Shown: piece after piece, positions 6,829 to 12,369 of the stretch
Position numbering within the stretch: the stretch's first letter is position 1
Layout of the letters: each line of letters opens with the position of its first letter
Assembly: GCA_012719815.1 (NCBI GenBank)
Contig: JAAXZP010000406.1
Location: 1-12,369, forward strand
DNA from: Christensenellaceae bacterium
Lineage (GTDB): Bacteria > Bacillota > Clostridia > Christensenellales > SZUA-584
Reading direction: 5' to 3'
DNA length: 12,369 nucleotides
Notes under the pieces: model-generated
The model's input: only the letters and a program-made list of their open reading frames with translations
Told to the model about the DNA's origin: nothing
The model's database searches: none
Position numbers and translations under genes: made by a program

Positions 6829-7017
6829 ATGTGGGAGGTTTTGGCCGGCGCGGCGGCGGGCATCGCGGTGGCGGCGGCGGGCATACTGTGTTACCGCCGC
6901 GGCCTGCTGGACGGGCGAAAGCAAGGGCAGCAGCCATTCGCGGACGAGCCGGAAAGCGCGCTGATGAAAAAGTACGAGGCGATCATGGACTATGATCCGT
7001 ACGGTGAGCATCTATGA
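6829..7017 (+). CDS. Small single-TM protein preceding the portal gene
   Basis: A 62-residue protein with an Ala/Gly-rich hydrophobic helix at about 5-22, a basic stop-transfer patch (YRRGLLDGRKQG) and a short acidic tail ending MDYDPYGEHL. It should sit in the cytoplasmic membrane with the tail inside. A strong AAGGAGG precedes the ATG by 8 bases. Its stop overlaps the portal start (ATGA), implying translational coupling and membership of the phage operon. Small ORFs with a closing YxxIxxYDP-like tail are seen near portal genes of Bacillota phages; that comparison is from memory. No function can be assigned. Confidence 0.75.
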   Translation: MWEVLAGAAAGIAVAAAGILCYRRGLLDGRKQGQQPFADEPESALMKKYEAIMDYDPYGEHL

Positions 7018-8894
7018 GCACGACGAAGATTTGGCAGGAAAATGAGCGCGGCGTGGACTACAAGACGCGCATCGGGCTGTACCAGACGGTGGACTTAAAC
7101 GAGCGCTTCTACGCGGGCGACCAGTGGGTGGGCATACCGCACGAAGGGCTGCCCACGCCGGTGGTGAACTTCATACGATACGCCACCGCGTGGAAGATTG
7201 CCGCGGTGACGGACAGGCGGCTGTCCATGCGGTTTCTGCCCGAGGGCGAGGGCGACGGCGGCGACATCTCCATCTACGCGCGGCAGCTCTCGGATTTCTG
7301 CAGGGTGCTTTGGGAGCGCCTGAAGATGGACTACCTCACCAAGGAGGGCTTGAAGCAGGCCGCCATCACCGGCGACTACATCCAGTATTTCTACTGGGAC
7401 CCCGGCATTGAGACGGGGCAGGCGGTGACGGGGGACATCGCGACGGAGCTGATTGACAACGTCAACTATTACCCCGGCAACCCGTCCAGCCCGGACGTGC
7501 AGAGCCAGCCGTACATCATACTGGCGTTCCGCGAGATGGTGGACAGGGTGCGGGACGAGGCGGCGCGCAACGGCTGCGCCAACGTGGAGGACATCGTGCC
7601 GGACGAGGAAAACGAATATACCGCGGGCGATCGCGGCAAGGTGGAGCTTTCCGAGGCGGGCAAGTGCAACGGGCTGCTGAAGATGTGGAAGCAGGACGGG
7701 CAGGTGTGGTGCGAGAAGGCGGTGCGCCGCGCGACGGTCGCCCCGGCGAAGAACACCGGCCTTAAGCGTTATCCCGTGGCTCTGATGAACTGGGACACCC
7801 GCAAGAACTCGTGCCACGGCGTCGCCGAGGTGACGGGGCTGATACCCAACCAGGTGTTCATCAACAAGATACTGGCGCTTTCGCAGCTGGCGCAGATGCA
7901 GATGAGCTTCCCCAAGGTGGTGTACGACAGGACGCGTATCCGCGAGTGGACCAACAAGGTGGCGGGCGCGATACCCGTCAACGGCGACATCACCGGCGCG
8001 GCGCAGTACCTCGGGCTGCCCAACAGCGGCTACGACGCGTGGAAGGGCCTGTCCGCCACGCTGGAGACCACGATGCGCATGATGGGCGCCAACGAGGTGA
8101 CGCTGGGCAACATCAAGAACCCCCAGAACACCTCCGCGTTCATCGCCACGCGGGACGCCGCCATGGTGCCGCTGCAGTCTCAGCAGGAGCGGTTTTACAA
8201 CTTCATCGAGGACGTGGGGCTGATATGGCTGGACTTCATCCAGCAGTATTACACCGCGGGGCGCATGATACCCATCGAGGCGGACGGGCAGCGCGTGTAC
8301 GTGCCCATCCCCGAGGACGCGCTGAGGCCCTATACGCTGCGATTGAAGCTGGACGTGGGGCCGTCGTCCACGTGGAGCGAAGTGCAGACGCTGCAGTCGC
8401 TGGACAACCTGCTGAGAGCCGGCAAGCTCACGGTCCGGCAGTACCTGGAGCGGCTGCCCGACGGGCATATCCCCAAAAAAGCGGAGCTTCTGGCCGAGGT
8501 GGAGGCGGCGGAAAACGCGCAGAAAGGCCAGGAGCCGGGCGCGGCGATGCCGGGCGGCGCGGCGGAGCCGCCGCGGCAGGCGGGGGCGGCGCCGCAGGGC
8601 GCACCCGGTCCGCAGATGCCGCAGATGCCTGAGGGCGCAGGCGCTTTGCAGTCGGCAGGCGGCATGGCGTCGGCACCGCAGGGCATGGCGGCGGATATGC
8701 TGGCGGAGCGCATACGCGAGGCCGCGGCGGCGGGGAATGTGCATCCGGAAGCTGCCAGGGAAGCGGAGGAGCTGGCGGCGCAGGGGGCGCCCGCGGAGGT
8801 GATCCTGGGCGCGCTGGCCCGGGCGGCTGAGCAGGGCCGGGCGGACAGGGCGTTTGTGAATACGATGCTCGCCCGGATGCGCCCGCGCACGTGA
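7014..8894 (+). CDS. Phage portal protein
   Basis: A 626-residue protein, the size of large tailed-phage portals. The portal is the dodecameric ring at the capsid vertex through which DNA is packaged and released, and it nucleates head assembly with scaffold. Supporting features are the N-terminal LNERFYAGDQWVGIP and PVVNFIRYATAWKIAAVTD, the central LIPNQVFINKILALSQLAQMQ, and LGNIKNPQNTSAFIATRDAA with the following long helices, plus its position before scaffold and capsid genes. After about residue 502 comes a Pro/Gly/Met/Ala-rich low-complexity linker to about 558, then a helical tail of about 60 residues resembling the core of the gene at 9606. It begins inside the stop of the preceding gene. 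No terminase gene precedes it, which is the main oddity. The call is made on pattern and context. Confidence 0.87.
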   Translation: MSTTKIWQENERGVDYKTRIGLYQTVDLNERFYAGDQWVGIPHEGLPTPVVNFIRYATAWKIAAVTDRRLSMRFLPEGEGDGGDISIYARQLSDFCRVLWERLKMDYLTKEGLKQAAITGDYIQYFYWDPGIETGQAVTGDIATELIDNVNYYPGNPSSPDVQSQPYIILAFREMVDRVRDEAARNGCANVEDIVPDEENEYTAGDRGKVELSEAGKCNGLLKMWKQDGQVWCEKAVRRATVAPAKNTGLKRYPVALMNWDTRKNSCHGVAEVTGLIPNQVFINKILALSQLAQMQMSFPKVVYDRTRIREWTNKVAGAIPVNGDITGAAQYLGLPNSGYDAWKGLSATLETTMRMMGANEVTLGNIKNPQNTSAFIATRDAAMVPLQSQQERFYNFIEDVGLIWLDFIQQYYTAGRMIPIEADGQRVYVPIPEDALRPYTLRLKLDVGPSSTWSEVQTLQSLDNLLRAGKLTVRQYLERLPDGHIPKKAELLAEVEAAENAQKGQEPGAAMPGGAAEPPRQAGAAPQGAPGPQMPQMPEGAGALQSAGGMASAPQGMAADMLAERIREAAAAGNVHPEAAREAEELAAQGAPAEVILGALARAAEQGRADRAFVNTMLARMRPRT

Positions 8895-8942
8895 TACCAT
8901 ATACGCATATAATAATTACGTACCCTGTATGACGGAAATGGG

Positions 8943-9362
8943 GTGAACATCACGGAAGAATACGAGCTGATGTCCAAACTAGGCGAAATCGCCGGCAGGA
9001 TGGCGTACGGGCTGAGCGACGACGACCGCGCGCTGCTGAAGCAGGCGGCGGATTGCATATCCGCCCGCACCGACGCGCTGCTGGCTGAGAACCAGAGGAT
9101 CAACCGGCTGGAGGAGCAGATGTCGGAACTGCGCGTTTCCATGGCGAATCTGGACGGGCGCATCAACAGCATCCAGACCGGACTGGACGGCGAGTATAAA
9201 CTGTTCCGGCAGATGCTGGCGCGGCTTGAAGAGAAGATCGAAGCGATCGAGCAGAACACTTCCCGCGAGCAGAACAACCGCCGGACCTGGCAGATCGCGC
9301 TGACCGCCGCGGTGCCCGGCATCGTTTCGGCGATCATCATGCTGGTAGAGCTGTTGATTTAA
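8943..9362 (+). CDS. Coiled-coil membrane protein resembling XhlA/holin-associated proteins
   Basis: A 139-residue protein with GTG start; an ATG at 8970 is an alternative. Residues 1-45 are helical and acidic. A long heptad-patterned coiled coil covers about 46-112 (LEEQMSELRVSMANLDGRIN, then LARLEEKIEAIEQ). A basic NNRRTW patch follows, then one C-terminal TM helix (about 118-139). This layout, soluble coiled coil with a C-terminal anchor, matches the XhlA-type haemolysin/holin-associated proteins of Bacillota prophages, although XhlA is shorter. Lysis proteins usually lie late in the operon, so placement between portal and scaffold is unusual; a head-assembly or membrane-docking role is an alternative. 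A 48-base AT-rich gap with TATAAT (8908-8913) precedes it. The ribosome binding site is weak (GGAAAT). Confidence 0.75.
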   Translation: MNITEEYELMSKLGEIAGRMAYGLSDDDRALLKQAADCISARTDALLAENQRINRLEEQMSELRVSMANLDGRINSIQTGLDGEYKLFRQMLARLEEKIEAIEQNTSREQNNRRTWQIALTAAVPGIVSAIIMLVELLI

Positions 9363-9393
9363 TGCGGCTTTGCCCGGCACGGGGAGGGTGATA

Positions 9394-9417
9394 ATGGGGA
9401 GTGCAGCTGCAATTTGA
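9394..9417 (+). other. Seven-codon ORF with strong ribosome binding site (possible leader peptide)
   Basis: GGGGAGG ends 7 bases before an ATG that opens a 7-codon frame, MGSAAAI, ending at TGA (9415-9417). It lies directly upstream of the hairpin series at 9428-9562. It may be a leader peptide or the remnant of a deleted gene start; nothing distinguishes the two. Confidence 0.3.
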
Positions 9418-9427
9418 CAGACCCAGG

Positions 9428-9488
9428 AAAGGGAGTGGCGAAAGCTGCTCCCTTTGGATTTGGCGGAAAGCCTGCGGTTTCCCGCCAA
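9428..9488 (+). ncRNA. Two-hairpin structured RNA element
   Basis: The first hairpin pairs AAAGGGAGTGGC (9428-9439) with GCTGCTCCCTTT (9444-9455), 12 bp with two G-U pairs, around a GAAA loop of the stable GNRA type. The second pairs TTGGCGG (9460-9466) with CCGCCAA (9482-9488) and continues inward through AAA/TTT and CC/GG with one-base bulges to a TGC loop. CCCGCC (9481-9486) can instead pair with GGGCGG (9502-9507), offering an alternative fold. The function is not known. Confidence 0.5.
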
Positions 9489-9536
9489 TGTTACCGGTTT
9501 GGGGCGGTTTGTCTGCAAAAACATTATAACGTTTTA

Positions 9537-9562
9537 GGGTGGCGGATGCTGCCCTTTTGTTT
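9537..9562 (+). terminator. Terminator-like hairpin upstream of the 121-aa gene
   Basis: GGGTGGC (9537-9543) pairs with GCTGCCC (9548-9554) around GGAT, 7 bp with two G-U pairs, followed by TTTTGTTT. It lies 43 bases before the next ATG and downstream of the two-hairpin element, an arrangement like an attenuator. It could equally end transcripts from the portal section. Confidence 0.55.
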
Positions 9563-9605
9563 ATGGAGAAATGTCGGGGAAATTCATTATGAAAGGAGTA
9601 TTGGA

Positions 9606-9971
9606 ATGGACGATGCAGTAAGGCCGGCGGGTTTTGCGCCGGAGACGCGGGGTATTCAGCCGGAAGGCGGCGTTGAGGCGGAAGCGGTAAATGCGCGCGT
9701 ATTGGGCGGCGAGCTGGTGACGATGCTGCGCGAAGGCGTGCGCACCGGCGACGTGGACCCGGGCTTTCCCGAGGAGATCGCGCGGCTGGTGGAGACGGGC
9801 GCGGGGGTGGACGAGCTCCTGGAGGCGCTGAAGCAGGCGGTGCAGCGCGCGCGCATATCGCCGCTGATGCTCGCGCGGGCGGAGAGGCTGCTGGGCGCAG
9901 GGCCTTCCGGCGACGAGCCGGTGGACCGCAGCCGGGTGCTCTCCCGCAGCCGGAACCAGCTGGCGCAGTAG
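9606..9971 (+). CDS. 121-residue helical phage protein similar to the portal C-terminal tail
   Basis: The open frame reaches back to 9414, but ATG 9606 is chosen because AAAGGAG stands 8 bases upstream and the extension runs through the hairpin region. The protein is soluble. An N-terminal stretch of about 35 residues without clear structure precedes a helical core (about 36-100) reading LREGVRTGDVDPGF, then LVETGAGVDELLEALKQAV. That core aligns without gaps to the last 60 residues of the portal protein, about 15 identities by hand, with the shared pattern RE-x8-V-x-P, then L-x3-GA-x5-L-x-AL-x2-A. The C-terminus is basic and Ser/Arg-rich. No known family is recognised. Its place between portal and scaffold suggests a head-assembly partner or a product of domain duplication. 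Confidence 0.78.
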   Translation: MDDAVRPAGFAPETRGIQPEGGVEAEAVNARVLGGELVTMLREGVRTGDVDPGFPEEIARLVETGAGVDELLEALKQAVQRARISPLMLARAERLLGAGPSGDEPVDRSRVLSRSRNQLAQ

Positions 9972-9978
9972 CGGCGGC

Positions 9979-10008
9979 GGGGGAACGGCGGTGCGCTGCC
10001 GTTCCTCC
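9979..10008 (+). repeat. Strong intergenic hairpin after the 121-aa gene
   Basis: GGAACGGCGG (9982-9991) pairs with CTGCCGTTCC (9996-10005) around a TGCG loop, 10 bp with one G-U. Three more outer pairs (G-U, G-C, G-C) take it to 13 bp. It starts 8 bases after the stop codon. There is no following U-tract, so it may stabilise an mRNA end or act as a processing site. Confidence 0.55.
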
Positions 10009-10124
10009 GGCTCTTCCGGGCCGGCATGCGGCGTGCGCGTCGATGAAGCCCGGGATGGCTAGTGCACACAAAGGGCTCTCACCACGGGGCTCTTTTTTAA
10101 TACCAGAATGAAAGGAAGGCTGAC

Positions 10125-10799
10125 ATGATGGACGAGACGGCCCTGCCACAGGCCGAAACCACGGCAAACCAGCCGGATGCCGGCGAGGCCGCGCCTCCCA
10201 TCACAGAGGCGGCGGATAAGGCCGACGAAGCGCCGTTTCTGACGGTGCGCTACAACAAACAGGACCGGCCGCTGACCCGTGAGGCGGCGGTGGAGTACGC
10301 CCAGAAGGGGCTGAACTACGACAAGTTGAATGAGCGGCTCGCCGAGACGACGAAAAAGCTCAGCGAATACCGCGAGCTGGAAGCGCTGGCAAAAGGCTAC
10401 GCCCAGCGGCGCGGGCTGCCCGACACCGAAGCGGTGGCGGCGCTTAAAGCCTCACTGGAAGAGGACGCGCAGGCTGTGATTACCGGCCAGCTTAAGGCGT
10501 TCATGCGGGCGTATCCCGACGAGAACCCGCGCGAGCTGCCCCCCGCGGTGATGGACAGCTGGAAGCGCGGTGTGCCGCTGACCGAGGCGTACCTGTCTTA
10601 CAGGGCGGCGGAGCTGGAGAAGCGACTGAAAAGCTACGAGGCCAACGCGCGCAACGCGGCGATGAGCATGGGCAGCGCGACGGGCTCGGGCGACGCGGCG
10701 GAAAAGCCGCTCACCGACGAGATGATCGCGCGGATGACGCCCGCGGAGCTGGAGCGCAACCATGAGCGCATCTGGGCGTATCTCACGGGAAAACGATAA
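10125..10799 (+). CDS. Phage head scaffolding protein
   Basis: A 224-residue, highly charged protein immediately upstream of the capsid gene, the standard scaffold position. Scaffold proteins direct capsid subunits into a procapsid and then leave. Layout: an acidic, Pro/Thr-rich N-terminus (1-37); the block FLTVRYNKQDRPLTREAAVE then YAQKGLNYDKLNERLAE (38-75), which resembles the conserved N-terminal region of Bacillota phage scaffolds; helical, coiled-coil-like segments to about 190; and a C-terminal helical end (MTPAELERNHERIWAYLTGKR) with basic residues that could contact capsid subunits. Translation starts at one of two adjacent ATGs (10125 or 10128) after AAAGGAAGG. It is separated from the capsid gene by 22 bases holding AAGGAGG. 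Confidence 0.82.
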   Translation: MMDETALPQAETTANQPDAGEAAPPITEAADKADEAPFLTVRYNKQDRPLTREAAVEYAQKGLNYDKLNERLAETTKKLSEYRELEALAKGYAQRRGLPDTEAVAALKASLEEDAQAVITGQLKAFMRAYPDENPRELPPAVMDSWKRGVPLTEAYLSYRAAELEKRLKSYEANARNAAMSMGSATGSGDAAEKPLTDEMIARMTPAELERNHERIWAYLTGKR

Positions 10800-10821
10800 C
10801 ACACTTCAAGGAGGAAACTGA

Positions 10822-11661
10822 ATGGGTTATGAAGCATTCCGGCCGGAGATTCTGGCCAAGGAGCTGATGACGGACAGGGGGCGCGACTGCGTCTTCAAGA
10901 ACCTGACGTACAAAGGGCCCATCATCGGCGAGATCACCAAAAAGGGCGACGTGCTGCACATCGCCGGCGTGGGCCGGCCCGCCGTGCGCGACTACGTGCC
11001 GGGCGAGGACATCGTGCTGGAGCAGAAGTCCAGCTACAACCAGGACCTGTACATCACGCAGGCTAAATACGTCAACGTGGAGGTGGACAGGGGCGACAAG
11101 GCGCAGAGCCAGGGCGAGATTTTCGGCGTGGAGGTGCGCGAGGCAAAAAAGGCTCTGGCGCAGGCGCTGGACGAGTATCTCGCGGGGTTTTACGTCGACG
11201 CGGGCAAAACCATCACCAACGACAACGTGACGTCCACGTCCATACTCTCCACGCTGGCGGAGGCGGAGCAGGCTTTGCTGGAGGCGGACGTGCCGGTCGA
11301 GGAGGAGCGCTTCCTTGTGATATCGCCCGCCATTTACACCAAGCTGGTGCTGGGCAAGATCGTGTTTCAGCAGACCAACGACAAGGTGTTTGAAAAGGGC
11401 TTCAAAGGGAGCTTCCTCAACTTCAACGTGTACGTGTCCAACAGCATCAAAAAGACCGGCAACGTGCACCACTGCATGGCGTTCACGCGGCAGGCGCTGG
11501 CGCTGGCGGAGCAGATACCGGCCAGCATGATCGAGCGCTACAGCCCCGAGAAATCGTTCGCGGACGCTTTCAAGGTGCTGCACCTTTACGGCGCGACGGT
11601 GATACGCCCCGGCGAGCTGGTGCGCGTGGATTTGACGCCCGGCCCGGAGACGGGTGTGTAA
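10822..11661 (+). CDS. Phage major capsid protein (HK97-fold, P22-coat-like)
   Basis: A 279-residue protein following the scaffold, with AAGGAGG 7 bases before the ATG. The block GDVLHIAGVGRPAVRDYVPGEDIV, followed by LYITQAKYVNVEVDRGDKAQ, is the pattern seen near the N-terminus of P22-coat-like capsid proteins (beta strand, Y-x-PG-x-I, then K-Y-x3-V-x-VD-x-D-x-AQ). The middle holds the long helical part (EVREAKKALAQALDEYLAGF) and a central domain with RFLVISPAIYTKLVLG. The C-terminal ALALAEQIPASMIERYSP and LHLYGATVIRPGELVRV fit the final strands of the fold. It would form the icosahedral shell. Residues upstream of about 25 are short, so there is no large delta domain and scaffold is supplied separately. 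Family placement is from pattern recognition. Confidence 0.86.
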   Translation: MGYEAFRPEILAKELMTDRGRDCVFKNLTYKGPIIGEITKKGDVLHIAGVGRPAVRDYVPGEDIVLEQKSSYNQDLYITQAKYVNVEVDRGDKAQSQGEIFGVEVREAKKALAQALDEYLAGFYVDAGKTITNDNVTSTSILSTLAEAEQALLEADVPVEEERFLVISPAIYTKLVLGKIVFQQTNDKVFEKGFKGSFLNFNVYVSNSIKKTGNVHHCMAFTRQALALAEQIPASMIERYSPEKSFADAFKVLHLYGATVIRPGELVRVDLTPGPETGV

Positions 11662-11673
11662 GGAGGGATAGGC

Positions 11674-12039
11674 ATGGCGAATGTGACGGTATTTGACATC
11701 AGCGGCGGCAGGGCCTGCGCGATATCCGCGGAGGACATCACGGCGGCGCAGGAAGTGCAGACCGTTCCGGTGGGCAAGGACTCCCGCCTGGCGCTGCGCG
11801 TCGCCAACGGCAACGCGGCCGCCGTTATCGTGCGCATCAAGGCGGGCGACGGCCCGCGCGCGCCGCTGGGCGACTACGACGTGACGGTGGGCGGCGGCGC
11901 CGCGGCGTACATCGCGCTGTACGACACCGCGCGCTATAAGAGCGGCGGCGTGGTGACGGTGCACCTGATGGCGGACGAGGATACGCCGCTTGGCGCTGAG
12001 CAGCGCGTCAACGTGAGCATCGAGGCGGTTCAGCTTTAA
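11674..12039 (+). CDS. Small beta-rich protein after the capsid gene, possible head decoration protein
   Basis: A 121-residue protein 12 bases after the capsid stop, with GGAGGG before the ATG. There is no signal peptide or TM helix. Alternating hydrophobic residues (ALRVANGNAAAVIVRIKAG, DYDVTVGGGAAAYIALYD, GGVVTVHLMAD, RVNVSIEAV) suggest an all-beta, Ig-like or jelly-roll sandwich. Small beta proteins directly after the capsid gene are often capsid decoration or stabilising proteins, and that is the inferred role; no family motif is recognised. A minor head or head-fibre protein is the alternative. The frame is intact, and codon use matches the GC-rich phage genes around it. Confidence 0.7.
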   Translation: MANVTVFDISGGRACAISAEDITAAQEVQTVPVGKDSRLALRVANGNAAAVIVRIKAGDGPRAPLGDYDVTVGGGAAAYIALYDTARYKSGGVVTVHLMADEDTPLGAEQRVNVSIEAVQL

Positions 12040-12058
12040 GGCTGGCCGCCTGAAGAGA

Positions 12059-12095
12059 TGCGCCCTGCGCCGGGATTGCCCTGACGCGGGGCGCA
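12059..12095 (+). repeat. Long GC-rich hairpin after the decoration-like gene
   Basis: TGCGCCCTGCG (12059-12069) pairs with CGCGGGGCGCA (12085-12095), 11 bp with one G-U, around a 15-base loop that can form a GGG/CCC mini-stem. Flanking GAGA and TCTC can add pairs across a two-base bulge. There is no U-tract directly after it. Confidence 0.55.
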
Positions 12096-12102
12096 GATCT
12101 CT

Positions 12103-12127
12103 CCCCGAAAGCGCAGCTTTTTTGGGG
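12103..12127 (+). terminator. Terminator-like hairpin, unit 1 of a three-unit series
   Basis: CCCCGAAAGC and GCTTTTTTGGGG pair around a GCA loop with a two-base bulge. The U-rich side lies inside the stem, as in units 2 and 3. It may end transcription of the head genes, but there is no free U-tract beyond the stem. Confidence 0.45.
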
Positions 12128-12157
12128 GTAAAAGATAGGTGTGGGCTGCGCGGGGGT

Positions 12158-12223
12158 CCCCGAAAAGCTACAGGCTTTTTGGGGTCAATCCGGGGTCCCC
12201 GAAAAACTAAAGGTTTTTTGGGG
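12158..12223 (+). repeat. Tandem pair of near-identical CCCCGAAAA hairpins (units 2 and 3)
   Basis: Unit 2 (12158-12184) pairs CCCCGAAAAGC with GCTTTTTGGGG around TACAG. Unit 3 (12197-12223) pairs CCCCGAAAAAC with GTTTTTTGGGG around TAAAG. Both have 11-bp stems with one G-U, and they start 39 bases apart. They differ in the stem by one compensated pair (G-C at 12167/12175 against A-T at 12206/12214). Both are preceded by GGGGT and followed by T. They are terminator-like or a small palindromic repeat family. Confidence 0.65.
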
Positions 12224-12266
12224 TGATATGCAGCCCGTCCTGCCCACAAAATAAAAGACTTACGGG

Positions 12267-12295
12267 TGAGCGCCTTGTGCTGTGCGGGGCGCTCA
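12267..12295 (+). repeat. Hairpin just upstream of the last gene
   Basis: TGAGCGCC (12267-12274) pairs perfectly with GGCGCTCA (12288-12295) around a 13-base loop. It lies 26 bases before the next ATG and leaves the ribosome binding site free. Its role is not known. Confidence 0.45.
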
Positions 12296-12321
12296 TTCCC
12301 ATAGTGAAAGGAAGTGATAAC

Positions 12322-12369
12322 ATGACAGCGCATGAAGTGTATACGCTGGCGCTGGCGCTGATCGACCAG
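12322..12369 (+). CDS. Start of next phage-cluster gene (cut by window edge)
   Basis: AAAGGAAGTG precedes an ATG that opens a frame running to the window edge: 16 residues, MTAHEVYTLALALIDQ. The position after the capsid and decoration-like genes suggests a head-completion or head-tail connector protein. Only 16 residues are visible, so no family can be assigned. Confidence 0.55.
   Translation, partial: MTAHEVYTLALALIDQ

Noticed and set aside
7095..8900. A 601-codon open frame antisense to the portal gene
   Set aside because: It mirrors the codon structure of a GC-rich gene, is Arg/His-rich with no domain or ribosome binding site, and lies opposite a clear portal protein.
8908..8913. Perfect TATAAT before the XhlA-like gene
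   Set aside because: No -35 element lies 16-18 bases upstream (the sequence there is GC-rich), and it is not an extended -10.
9414..9605. N-terminal extension of the 121-aa gene
   Set aside because: It has no ribosome binding site at the upstream start, and the segment runs through strong hairpins; ATG 9606 has AAAGGAG.
10047..10096. T-run after GGGGCTC, suspected terminator before the scaffold gene
   Set aside because: Only a 5-bp AGCCC/GGGCT pairing with a long loop is available, and the two GGGCTCT copies are direct repeats, not inverted ones.
10783..12333. A 516-codon minus-strand frame across the capsid genes and the hairpin row
   Set aside because: It is a shadow of capsid-gene codons. 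Its N-terminal repeats (KPLVFRGP and KPVAFRGP) are only translations of the tandem hairpins.

Overview
The window looks like chromosomal DNA of a fairly GC-rich Bacillota (Clostridia-like) bacterium. The reasons are a DegV-family protein, AGGAGG-type ribosome binding sites, sigma-A-like promoters with 17-bp spacers, a short lipoprotein and intrinsic terminators. No rRNA, tRNA, CRISPR array, integrase or transposase was seen, so the species cannot be named.

Positions 1-6546 hold six housekeeping or accessory genes. From left to right they are: a truncated MFS-like membrane protein (-) with a clear promoter overlapped by an operator-like dyad; a DegV-family lipid-binding protein (+) in a visibly AT-richer stretch; a rhodanese-fold lipoprotein (-) whose catalytic cysteine position is Phe; a NudC-type NADH pyrophosphatase (+) diverging from it; a PAP2-family membrane phosphatase (-); and a 711-residue chemotaxis receptor (-). 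The receptor has four HAMP-like repeats, a TTG start and a possible sigma-28-type promoter. Terminators lie after nudC and after the receptor.

Positions 6829-12369 hold a co-oriented (+) phage head gene cluster. Its order is: a small single-TM protein, portal protein, a coiled-coil/TM protein resembling XhlA, a 121-aa helical protein, scaffold, major capsid protein, a small beta-rich protein (possible decoration protein), and the first 16 codons of another gene. The portal is the first large gene. No terminase lies between it and the divergent chemotaxis gene, which is unusual for a tailed-phage late operon. The C-terminal tail of the portal resembles the core of the 121-aa protein.

The gaps inside the phage cluster are rich in RNA-like structure. 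At 9394-9562 there is a leader-like region: a 7-codon ORF, a 12-bp stem with a GAAA loop, a second long hairpin and a terminator-like hairpin. A strong hairpin follows the 121-aa gene at 9979-10008. A row of hairpins lies at 12059-12295, including two near-identical terminator-like units that differ by one compensated base pair. These, together with the portal-tail/121-aa similarity, are the least explained parts of the window.
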